A program made the translations under genes and the position numbers. This document shows, piece after piece, positions 45,704-55,550 of a DNA stretch of 64,000 nt. Numbering within the stretch: position 1 is the stretch's first letter; each line of letters starts with the position of its first letter. Origin of the DNA: Panulirus ornatus (Eukaryota > Arthropoda > Malacostraca > Decapoda > Palinuridae); assembly GCF_036320965.1 (NCBI RefSeq), contig NC_092225.1, positions 263,010-327,009 on the forward strand, given 5' to 3'. Below the pieces are notes generated by a model. That model searched no databases, was not told where the DNA came from, and saw only the letters and a program-made list of their open reading frames with translations.

Positions 45704-46429
45704 ATGAATATAATATATATTGGTGCCAGTGGCTAGGGGAGAGTAATGTAATTGCTGAATTGATATTGTTGATTGGTTGAAGGCTGAACCAATGCTGTTA
45801 CTGCCTAAGAGGCAGCCATTAAGGAGTGAGGGTTGTTTACTACACCATTAAGATAGGAACTTAACCCTTAAACTCTGAGAATCATTGCATGATAGATTCA
45901 ATCGCAAGCTCTGGAGTTATCATACTGTTACTGATTTTTATCCTTATTTGGCAGAGTAGAGTTGAAAGAGGTCTGACTTATAAACTGTCCCTGACTAACT
46001 TTGAGACTTGACACCCCTGCCCTATGCCACAATGTTTGTTCACTTTCCCCCTTCTATAGGTATTACTTTGGTTTTTCCTACTGAGAGCTTGTGTGCCCCA
46101 CCACTAGCTAGACTATGGCAAGCTGCTGTCACATGATTATTGTTTGGCCATTGGCAACTCTGGGGTGGGTCATTTTGACAACTGCTTCTTTCCTGTTAAC
46201 TATGACATGGCATATTTCAAAAGACAGGTCTCTCACTTTCTCAAAAATTTGTATATGCTTACCCATGTCATTTCTTTTTCCATCTCATAATTCTCTCTAT
46301 ACTTCAATTAAGGCCCGGCCTTGATGTGGACTTTTATCTGTGACTGGAGTCTTCAACATTAAAAAAAAAAAAATTCCTGTCAATATTTTGACATTAATGT
46401 GGGTATTAAGTGTTACCTTGGTCATTATG
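45704..46429. other. PGAP2 intron 3, unassigned
   Basis: No clear feature. An A13 run lies at 46361-46373. Confidence 0.4.
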
Positions 46430-47620
46430 GGTGTTTTCTACAGGGACTACCACTCCAGAAGCTGACTTGAATGTAAATACACCTGACCTTCCCACCCCAG
46501 GAGTCCATTCTATCCCTGTCTGGCTCCTGCTTGCTATGTCCACCAGGTGGGACCATAGGTCATAAAGTGTTGTGAGGTTTTGTGTGCATCAATGGGCAGA
46601 GAGTACAGGGCTGTTGAGTAGTGGGTGTTCAGTGTCATCTTTGTAGTAGTTGTATTATGGACATGAAGGGTTTTTTGGATATACTTAAATAGTGTGTATA
46701 GTATTGCAGTGATGGATGATTTCCAGAGTATAAGTGGGAGAGTGTGACTTGTGTTTGTCTGGGAAGTTTGGTTTCTGATTGGTGTATGTCTGGTGGATTG
46801 GACTTAGTTAAGAGGTCAGTTATTTAGTGCTAATTGGATTATTTCACAGTAAATATCTTTTGTCATTGCTAGCTTTATTGGTGGGGGGGTTGCTGAGGTT
46901 ACTAAAGTGTGAGGCAGCAGTAAGTTCTGTTATTTCATTTGCCATAATTTGGTTAGTCATAGAGCTGTTTGGATGGCATAGGATTGGGTGTCAAGCATGT
47001 TGAGGTGGATCTGTACTGGGAAAATCTTTGCTTCATCCTGAAGGTGTTGAGTGTATATGGTTGGTAGGCAGCAAATAACTGTCCTAAAAACAGTATTGTG
47101 GTTTGCAGTTTTGTTGTAGTTACTTGGGAGAGGGTGAAAGACTAGGCAGGTGAGGCATTGTTTAAAATGGAGGGATGAATTGATTGTATAACATGTTGAG
47201 GTATTCTATTTCCTGTCCAGATCCAGTGCCAGTTAGTGTTCTGAGGGAATTTTGTGTGTTGCTTTTGTATATGTTATTGGTGGGGGGGAGGAGGAGGAGG
47301 AGGATGAGGAATGTCATTAAGTCACATGTGATGGCTAGAATGATTGGTGTTGTGTTCAGTGGGAGAGACCGTTCATTTAAAAATGATTGAAGACATGATT
47401 GTTCCAATTATGTAAAGTAGTGTTGCATGTTTGATGTTGCTACTGTGGTGTTAGGATACTGAGATGTGATTGTGAGGTTGTCTGCATATGAAAGGACCTT
47501 CATATTGAAGTTTGCCTGAGGTAACGAGAGGTCTTGTAGGAAGAAATTGAAGTGTGAAAGAAATATCTGCTCCATAAGAAACTCTGCTGTAGAGTATTAG
47601 TGTTTTTAGCCATTATAAGA

Positions 47621-47866
47621 ATCCCTGGGGATAGGGGAGAAAGAATACTTCCTACATATCCCCTGCGTTTCGTAGAAGGCGACTAAAAGGGGAGGGAGCA
47701 GGTGGCTGGAAAGCCTCCCATCTCGTTTTTTTTTTAATTTTCCAAGAGAAGGAAAAGAGAAGGGGGCCAGGTGAGAATATTCCCTCAAAGGCCCAGTCCT
47801 CTGTTCTTAATGCTACCTCGCTAATGTGGGAAATGGTGAATAGTACGAAAGAAAAAGAAAAGAAGT
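47621..47866 (+). mobile_element. SINE-R copy 4
   Basis: 246 bp with a 9-bp TSD CATTATAAG (47612-47620 and 47867-47875), inserted into the RT region of the Jockey-type LINE. The head hairpin B is partly broken (GAATAC..ATATCC). The tail reads AATGCTACCTCGCTAATGTGGG. Confidence 0.92.
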
Positions 47867-48463
47867 CATTATAAGTGATTCTGTCATAGCAGCCAGTTAT
47901 GAAATTGGCCAGCTTCATTTTGTCATTATTGTAGAGGTTGGTGAGTTTTTTCTGTGAGGATATGTTAGGGGAGTAGTGTGAAATGCATTGTTGTCTGTGG
48001 TCTCTAGTACTGTATGGGAGGGGTTACGGATGGTTGAATTTATCTTGGGTATTTTGTGTGAGCTTACTGTGTAGTATGGTGATACTGGGTTTGGGTTTGA
48101 AGCCATGCTGTGAAGGTGTGAATTAGATGTTTTATTTAATTCTATGGATCTTTTTTTCATTGATTTTGGATACTGAGGGTAGAAGTGATGTAGGGTGGTA
48201 GGAGGAGAAGGAGTTGGGTGGTTTAGAGGGTTTTTGAATTGATATTATGGTGGTAGGTTTCCAGACATTAGGGATTCTTTTCTGTGCAGGCAGGAGTAGT
48301 GGAGGATGTCTGTAAGTACTGCAATGGCAAATGTGCAATGATGGTTATTATGAAAGTTTGATATTTTGTCAGGGCTTGTTGCAGGAGAGTTCTTTGTGAT
48401 TTTAATTGGATTGTTGTATCAGTAGGAGAGAAAGGTGGGTGGGCATTTGTTTCTGGATGGATT

Positions 48464-48657
48464 TTTTATTTATTTATTTATTTTGCTTTGTCGCTGTCTC
48501 CCGCGTTAGTGAGGTAGCACAAGGAAACACATGAAAGAATGGCCCAACAGGAACAGATGGGGCCAGGTGAGGATATTCCAAAAAAGGCCCAGTCCTCTGT
48601 TCTTAGCGCTACCTCGCTAACGCGGGAAATGGCGAATAGTTTAAAAGAAAGAAAAGA

Positions 48658-48688
<31 letters not shown>

Positions 48689-49658
48689 GACATATACATA
48701 TATACACATGTACATAATTCATACTGTCTGCCCTTATTCATTCCCATCGCCACCCCGCCACACATGAAATAACAACCCCCTCCCCCCTCATGTGCGCGAG
48801 GTAGCACTAGGAAGAGACAACAAAGGCCACATTCGTTCGCACTCAGTCTCTAGCTGTCATGTAATAATGCACCGAAACCACAGCTCCCTTTCCACATCCA
48901 GGCCCCACAGAACTTTCCATGGTTTACCCCAGATGCTTCGCATTCCCTGGTTCAATCCATTGACAGCACGTCGACCCCGGTATACCACATCGTTCCAATT
49001 CACTCTATTCCTTGCACGCCTTTCACCCTCCTGCATGTTCAAGTCCCGATCACTCAGAATCTTTTTCACTCCATCTTTTCACCTCCAATTTGGTCTCCCA
49101 CTTCTCATTCCCTCCACCTCTGACACATATGTCCTCTTTGTCAATCTTTGCTCACTCATTCTTTCCATGTGACCAAACCATTTCAAAACACCCTCTTCTG
49201 CTCTCTCAACCACACTCTTTTTATTACCACACATCTCTCTTACCTTATTATTACTTACTCGATCAAACCATCTCACACCACTTATTGTCCTTAAACATCT
49301 CATTTCCAGCACATCCACCCTCCTCTGCACAACTCTATCTATAGCCCATGCCTTGCAACCATATAACATTGTTGGAACCACTATTCCTTCAAACATACCC
49401 ATTTTTGCTTTCCGAGATAATGTTCTCGACTTCCACACATTTTTCAACGCTCCCAGAACTTTCGCCCCCTCCCCCACCCTATGATTCACTTCCGCTTCCA
49501 TGGTTCCATCTGCTGCCAAATCCACTCCCAGATATCTAAAACACTTTACTTCCTCCAGTTTTTCTCCATCCAAACTTACTTCCCAATTGACTTGTCCCTC
49601 AACCCTACTGTACCTAATAACCTTGCTTTTATTCACATTTACTCTCAGCTTTCTTCTT
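48464..49658 (-). mobile_element. RTE-A copy (C-terminal domain, long 3' UTR) nested in Jockey LINE
   Basis: Tail at the left (TTTGCTTTGTCGCTGTCTCCCGCG), a truncated SINE-R inside its 3' UTR, then the C-terminal domain. The frame 49636-49079 reads NKSKVIRYSRVEGQVNWEVSLDGEKLEEVKCFRYLGVDLAADG..LTKRTYVSEVEGMRSGRPNWR. It is 5'-truncated just upstream of LRVNVNKSK. No clean TSD was found. Confidence 0.87.
48545..48656 (+). mobile_element. 5'-truncated SINE-R in RTE-A 3' UTR
   Basis: Carries only the SINE-R 3' half: GGGGCCAGGTGAGGATATTCC, GCCCAGTCCTCTGTTCTTA, GCGCTACCTCGCTAACGCGG and an AAAGAAAGAAAAGAA tail. It lies opposite in orientation to the surrounding RTE-A and is followed by (TA)n. Confidence 0.8.
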
Positions 49659-50990
49659 TATGTAGGTTTTTTTTTTGTTGACTTTCCTGTTTAGGGGTTA
49701 TGTTGGTTTGCAGCTGATTTTTAGTAGTGTCTCTTGAGCATATAGTATGTTCTTTGAGAGAAGGGATTTCATTGAATGGGTTAGGAGTGCTTCATTAGTT
49801 GGGGTGGGCTGGTGCAATAAGGGTGGATTTTCTTTAATCTGTGCCAGAATTGGTTGCTTTCAGTCTTGTGATTGACTGTGTTGGAGTGCCAATTTTCTGT
49901 TTGTCTTTCAGTAATAAGGTTAGTGATAGTATTATTTAGTGTTCTGATTTGTTCTATTTTTATTGATTGAGAGTGGTTGTGTTTACATTGGTTTCTTTGC
50001 TTTATGATTTGTGTAACTTGTGGGGAGAGATTTGGGTTATATTTCTTTCTGTGGCATTATGGTATGTGTTTTTTGCTGGCTTGGTTGGAGATATTGATGA
50101 AGTGTGATACTGCATGATCTGGTGATGAGAAATCATCTATGCTGAAGTTTTAAAGCCTCTTTTCTAGATATTTAATGAAGGCTAAGCAGTCTGCTTTCCT
50201 GTAGTTTCTGTAATTTTTTTTGTGGTTGTGTTGATTGGATGGGCTAGTTGGAGTGTTAAGATGGGCAACTAATCAGAGGACAGTTCATGTAGCATGCTTC
50301 AGTTGGTCCTTGTGAGTAGTGCTTGTGAGGAAAATGAGATGTCTGTTGAGGTCAGTTGCTGGGGTTGGTGGGATGGGAGTCTTGTTGGCTTGATGGATGG
50401 GTTGTGGGTATTAGAGGTTATAGTTGGGTTATGAGTAGTTTCCCTTAGGGTACATAGGTGTGAGAGTTGTGGCAAGTGGAATGATGGACATCGAAATCAA
50501 CAAAGATATGTTTTTGGTATTCTGGTGAGATTTTGCAGTTAGGGAGTATATTTTGGGGGAGGTCGACATTTGGAAGGGGTAGATGTGTTTGTTGATTATG
50601 TTGCAGTCGGTACTGTGAAGTTGTTGTTTTTAATGAGTAATATCTCTAGGGGTGTTGCTGGTGTTTGTGAGCTGGTTAGTGGTGTCAGTGATGTTAGAGA
50701 AAAGTATTGTAAGATGGATGAGTGTTTTGAGACCTTTTCCTTTTCCTTGTTGTCTGTCATTTCTTGCGGTTATGTTACAGTAGAAGAGTGGGAGCGTAGA
50801 TTTGGGTATAAGTCTGGTTTCTTGGATGAGGGCTATGTGGATATTGTTTTCTTTGATTTAAGTATTCTTGTATGTTTGTTTTTGATGTCACTGGTGTTGA
50901 GCTGTAACATGTTTTGTTAATTGCTTAGGTTTTATAATGCAGAATGGTTTGTTTGTGAAAAGTAGTAGTTTGCATTCTTTGATGGTGTTT

Positions 50991-51394
50991 GCTGGATGTT
51001 TGTGCTGTAGATAAGAGGGTTTGTAATGGGGTTTTAGGTGTTGCTTTCCATGTGGTTGCTGCATTTTGAGTGTTCTGAATAGTCTCTAATGGATAACATT
51101 GATGTGCAGTGGAAATATTATCGATGGATGGTCATCAATCAAGTTCCCTCATTTTATGCCAGTCTCCTTTTCAGTATGCCCACCATAACTTATCATATGT
51201 TTTGACTGGCCAAAAGTTTGTAAAGCTTCTTTTCATAAAACACAGAGCAAATGTGATTATAACTTTACAGAAGTGATTAATGGATGGTCTTATGTCAGGC
51301 TTCTCATTTTGTGCCAATCTGACATTTTGTTTGGGTACCAGGCCATATTGGTCAGATGAGTAGTATAGGGTCACCTCATCATCTGGAACTCCCT
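50991..51394. other. PGAP2 intron 3, unassigned
   Basis: Two imperfect copies of a segment containing GATGGATGGTC..CTCATTTT.TGCCA lie at about 51121-51190 and 51268-51335. No known family recognised. Confidence 0.35.
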
Positions 51395-51940
51395 TTGGGG
51401 TGGCCATAGCAATAGTCTTCATAAGTAGTGAACTCCAGTGCTGCTTCTTATCCTTTAGTGCTTCACCTGTAACATGCCACTGGCAGAGGGCAACTCTAGT
51501 GCAGTGTTTGCAGAGGCTCCTACCTAATATTCCTACTGACTACTTCTGCCTAAAGATCCTGCTTAATGTTTCTAACCTACTACTTCTACCCAATGTTTAT
51601 ACCTAATGGTCATAAATGTTCCTGCCAACTTCTTCTGTCTATTGCTTTTACCATTTTGCTGAAAGGCAGTGCTAGCAAATAGTGCTTACTGCAGGAAAAT
51701 TTGGAGTTATGACGAGTGAGTTGTGCAAGTTAAGTGTAGTCAAGTATTATGTAAGATGAGAGATTGTGTGTTTTTGGACAGAATGCCTGTAGTCTACATG
51801 TGGGTGAGGCAGAAAGAAAAGTCAGCTACCAGGGTCAGAGGATTGCATCTTGACAACCAATGAAGTGTTGGTTCACTATGCATCCTTCACTAACCCTCCC
51901 AGTACCCAGGGGGCTGGTACTGGTAACACACATCCCTGGT
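51395..51940 (-). repeat. Unclassified dispersed repeat Rep-X, copy 2 (inverted)
   Basis: Reverse-complement counterpart of 33770-34260: GCAGAGGGCAA, CTACCTAATATTCC/CTACTTCTGCC units, GTCTACATGTGGGTGAGGCAGAAAG. It ends about 120 nt before exon 4. The number and order of internal units differ from copy 1. Confidence 0.7.
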
Positions 51941-52058
51941 CGTTGGCTGCTTGCCTACTACCTACCATCTAGGGTATGCTTAATATGAATCTTGAAATTC
52001 ATGTATTTTTTCTGTATCCTATTATTGGCATTATTTTATACTGTTTTACTGTTTGCAG

Positions 52059-52189
52059 ATGTTCACAAGGTATTCTTTATTGTGTTCATGGTGTGCAGTG
52101 AGTTATACATGGTGCTGACTTGTCTGCTACTGAAGGATAATGCAAGGCGACTTACTACTCCTCTAGAACGCTTGGCTTATCTAAAGAAG
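52059..52189 (+). CDS. PGAP2: PGAP2 fourth coding exon
   Basis: Acceptor TTACTGTTTGCAG|AT and donor AAG|GTAAGA. 131 nt enter in phase 1 and leave in phase 0 (residues 133-176). Joined to exon 3, the split codon G|AT gives Asp in KENYDVHKVFFIVF. The peptide continues with VCSELYMVLTCLLLKDNARR and a Pro/Glu-containing loop (TTPLERLAYLKK), matching the next membrane span and cytosolic loop of PGAP2. The remaining about 75 residues expected for the family (last two membrane spans) are not found downstream in the window, so at least one more exon lies beyond position 64000 or is too diverged to see. Confidence 0.92.
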
Positions 52190-52500
52190 GTAAGACGTAA
52201 CAAGAATGATATATTGTGTCTGTAAATGTGTAACCATTTTTATGCATAGAAGAGGAGATGGCAGGGGCAACGACATGACATGCCCCAATTGTGGCTTTCT
52301 TGGATGAATGGAAAAATGAAGCATATGAGAAAAAGCTTTGCACTGTGGCAGTATCTTAACCAGTGAGGTAGGAGGTGCTGCTACTGTGAAAAGTATAAAT
52401 AGCTCAAAATTGGGAAGAATGTCAAGTTTCAGTACTAGAGTATCCAAATCTCACCCCGCCTTCTTATGTTGACTTCATTTACATCATTTAGGGGTGAAAC
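52190..52500. other. PGAP2 intron 4, 5' end
   Basis: No feature recognised beyond the donor. Confidence 0.4.
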
Positions 52501-54890
52501 TAAAGAGGGAGGCATTGCCCAACTCCATTAGGGCAGTCCTTTTCAATTTAGACAAACCTTTGAGGTGTGCTGTGACTTTTTACTTTTGGGGCAATTTTGG
52601 AGCCTCGCTGTCTGGGAGCAGTGTGCTGGAGTTGCCCTCAGTCAGTGAACTGTCAAGGGTGAGGCACAGAAGGCTAAGAAGCTGCACTGGTCTCTAGCAG
52701 TTATGCTGAGAATTAAAAGAGGCAAGGGATTGAGAGAGATAGCACTGAATGTGAATGGGATGACTGGTGAGAATAAAAGGAGGGAGCTTGTGGAAAGGTT
52801 TAAAAGTTGTAGCTTGGATGTACTGGGGATTGGGGAAACCCATATCCTTTGGGAGGGTGTGTTAAGTGAAAATGGAAATGATGAATGCATGTTATGGGAG
52901 GGCATGGAAAGGTGTGTGGTATGAATAGGAATGATTGAACATTATCAGGGAAGATGGAACAGATGTGCAATTCTGCTGTCACCAAGAGTGTGGGAGGGTG
53001 TTACAGACCATGGTTGGAGTGGATTAAAAATAGTTTGGGTGAAAGGGAAGATTAGGATTGTGAAGTATGCATGGGTATGTGTATATGTGCCTGTGAATAT
53101 GAAGACTGTACGAGGTAAGAATAAAATCAAGTTATTTTGTAGGTATTTGTACGGAGATGAGTTTATTTCTCGCAAACACCTTTTTTCATCACAAGATGAT
53201 CCACAGATATACATGGATGAGGAATAATGGAAGAGAAGAGCAAAAAGCTTGGTTGACTGTGGTAGTGGATGAAAAATTTGAGAAAGGCTGTGCTGGATGC
53301 TAGAGTTGTGAGGGGATTCTTTGGAGACTGACCATTTCACAGTCCTTGTGGGGATAAGGATCAGGGAGAAGTGGAGGTATGGAGTAAGAAAGAATGGAGC
53401 GGTAAAGGTGAGAAGTGAAATGAATCGGAAGAATTGCAGGGAGGAGCATGAAAGGAAGGTAACTGAAAGCTTAGATGGAATTGCAGTGAATGTAGGAATG
53501 CAGCCATGCGTGAATGAGGTGTCTAAAATATTTAGAGAAATACTATTAAAAGTTGTAAATTGGTAGTTGGATACAAGGTTGTGAGATATATGAATAAAAA
53601 GGGCAATGCGTGGTTGATATAAGTGATAAGAAATGCTGCAAAAGAGAAGAAAAAGCATGTGTGTACCAGTTGAAGTTCAGCAAAGGAGTGAAGAATATGA
53701 AATATGAAAGCAGAATGTTAAGAAGATGATAGTGGAAAGCAAAGAAAGAGTCGTTGATGATTTTGGAAGAAAGTTTAGTGAGAAGTTTTGGGGATAATAA
53801 GAAACTGTACTGGAAGGAGGTGCAAAAGGTGGATGTAAGAGTGATGTTAATGTGACAAGTAAGAAAGGTGAGTTGCTGAATCAAAAGGAGGAAGGGAAAG
53901 GAAGATGGAAAGAGTATTTTGAAGAACTGATGAATATGGGAGAAGGGAAGGAAGAGGATACAAATGCAAGAACTTTTTTTTTAGCAAAAATGGAGGTAAG
54001 AAGGGCAATAATGAGGCTGAAGGTAGGAAAAGCACCTGGAGTGGATAGGGTTACAGCTGAAATGCTGAAGTATGAAGGTGAAAATGTGATAGAGTTGAAA
54101 TGCTGAAGTATGAAGGTGAAAATGTGATAGAGTAGATGCATCTGATATGTAATTGAGCATGGAAACAGAAGGTTGTGGCTGAGGATTGGTTGAAAGTTTA
54201 TATTGCTCCTTTATTCAAAGGAAAATGTGCTTATGATGTATTTGGCAATTGTAGAAAATAAGTCTGTTAAGTATAACAGGAAAACTGCGTGCAAGAATGT
54301 TAATTGATAGAGTGATGGAAATGCAGACTAAGTGTAGAGCAAGGGGGTTTTAGGAAACTAGGGGATGTGTGGATCAGATTTTTGTTGTAAAATTGACCAA
54401 TGGAAAAGTATTTAGCAAAAGGTAAGAAGTTGTATTCAGTTTTTATGAATTTGGAGAAAGCGTATGACTGAATCAAGTGAAATGCTTTATGGGATGTGTT
54501 ATGGATATATGGGTTAGGGGGACAACTGTTGGATGGTGTTAAAGCCTTCTATAGAGGAGCAAATGCATGTGTGAGAGTAGATGGAGAGTTGAGTGAGAGT
54601 TTTGGGATACATGTAGGTGTGAGGCAGGGCTGTGTGATGTCACTGTGGCTTTTCACTATATATATGGATGGAGTGATGAGAGAGATGAAAGCAAAACTTG
54701 GGAAAAGGTTTGCAGAGATGGAGTTTGGTGGTGAGGTATGGTGGCTAGTGACAAGCCTGTATGCAGATGATGCTATGCTGTTTGCTAAGAGTGAAGAAGA
54801 GTTGCAGAAGGTTGTATGTGTGTTTTGTGATGCATGTAATAAGCATAGGCAGTTGAAGGTAAATGCAAATAAAAGTAACATTGTTTGAAA
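52501..54890 (+). mobile_element. RTE-B: second, diverged RTE-type LINE (decayed)
   Basis: Endonuclease start LREIALNVNGMTGENKRRELVERF and LDVLGIGETHI (52703-52924), continuing frameshifted to about 53230. RT follows with RLKVGKAPGVDRVTAEMLKYEGENVIE (about 54010-54100), FMNLEKAYD (about 54445), the frame 54496-54888 with GVRQGCVMSLWLFTIYMDGVMREMK, SLYADDAMLFAKSEEELQKVV and LKVNANKSNIV. The residues differ from RTE-A throughout (LYADD versus LFADD; KAPGVD versus KAAGLD). A 40-bp tandem duplication repeats AEMLKYEGENVIE (about 54057-54134). There is no C-terminal domain; a different element's tail follows at 54901. Confidence 0.85.
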
Positions 54891-54900
54891 GGAAAGAAGA

Positions 54901-55139
54901 GTAAAAGAATTTATTATTATTTGTTTATTACACCCAATTGCTGTTTCCCTGCTTCAAGTGAGGTAGCGCCAGGAACAGACAAAGAATGGTCTATCCACTC
55001 GTATACACACATATATGCATAAATGCTCATACACCTGCATATACATACATATACATGTCAACATATACACACATATACACATATTCACATGTACATATTC
55101 ATACTTTCTTACCTTCATCCAGGCACTACCCTGCCCCAC
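54901..55139 (-). mobile_element. Variant RTE-type 3' UTR and tail
   Basis: Minus-strand 3' UTR with GAATATGTACATGTG..TATATG repeats and a tail variant (CCTGGCGCTACCTCACTTGAAGCAGGG). It shares the CC dinucleotide and CCATCCACTC-type differences with the piece at 21149-21248, and so may mark a separate subfamily. Confidence 0.65.
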
Positions 55140-55407
55140 AAAAAGGGAGCTGTGGTTTCGGGCATTATTACATGACAGCTAGAGACTGAGTGTGAATGAA
55201 TGGGGCCTTTGTTGTCTTTTCCTAGCACTACCTCGCACACATGAGGGGGGAGGGGGATGTTATTCCATGTGTGGCAAGGTGGCGATGGGAATAAATAAAG
55301 GCAGACAGTATGAATTATGTACATGTGTATATATGTATATGTCTGTGTGTGTATATATATGTGTACATTGAGATGTATAGGTATGTATATTTGCGTGTGT
55401 GGACGTG

Positions 55408-55456
<49 letters not shown>

Positions 55457-55550
55457 CTGGGGATGGGTTGGGCCATTTCTTTCGTCTGTTTCCTTGCGCT
55501 ACCTCGCAAACGCGGGAGACAATGACAAAGCAAATAAAATGAATAATACA
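55140..55550 (+). mobile_element. RTE-A 3' UTR copy (long form)
   Basis: 5'-truncated at AAAGGGAGCTGTGGTTTCGG. It runs through the long-form 3' UTR to CGCTACCTCGCAAACGCGGGAGACAATGACAAAG. A (TA)n run of about 42 nt (55411-55452) expands the normal TATATACATGTG segment. Confidence 0.87.

Larger units (their letters stand above)
46430..50990 (-). mobile_element. Jockey-superfamily LINE, decayed, with nested insertions
   Basis: Minus strand, several shifting frames. The APE endonuclease has NNIHIALIQETRLIPKS (about 50799-50858) and FVDFDVHHSTCHNSHTY (about 50440-50500). RT motifs include RIPNVWKPTTIISIQKPSKP followed by SYHPTSLLPSVSK (about 48160-48290), HGFKPKPS (about 48100), IANFITG-type text (about 47900) and VLSYADNLTITS (about 47450-47495, ADN for ADD). 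The C-terminal part is ESKILPVQIHLNMLDTQ-like (about 47000). These are typical of arthropod Jockey/CR1-type elements. It is interrupted by a SINE-R (47621-47866) and an RTE-A (48464-49658), so it predates both. End positions are approximate. Confidence 0.75.

Noticed and set aside
50570..50920. 116-codon plus-strand frame (MEGVDVFVDYVAVG...) as a host gene
   Set aside because: The opposite strand carries Jockey-type endonuclease motifs (IALIQETRL), so this frame is a shadow of the LINE.
51171..51422. 83-codon minus-strand frame starting MKTIAMATPKGVPDDEV
   Set aside because: It has no recognisable domain, lies between two repeats and overlaps internally repeated sequence. Length alone is not sufficient support.
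52494..52697. Missing C-terminal PGAP2 exon at 52494-52697
   Set aside because: The frame (MKLKREALPNSIRAVLF...) has no PGAP2-like membrane span. The region reads as upstream sequence of RTE-B.
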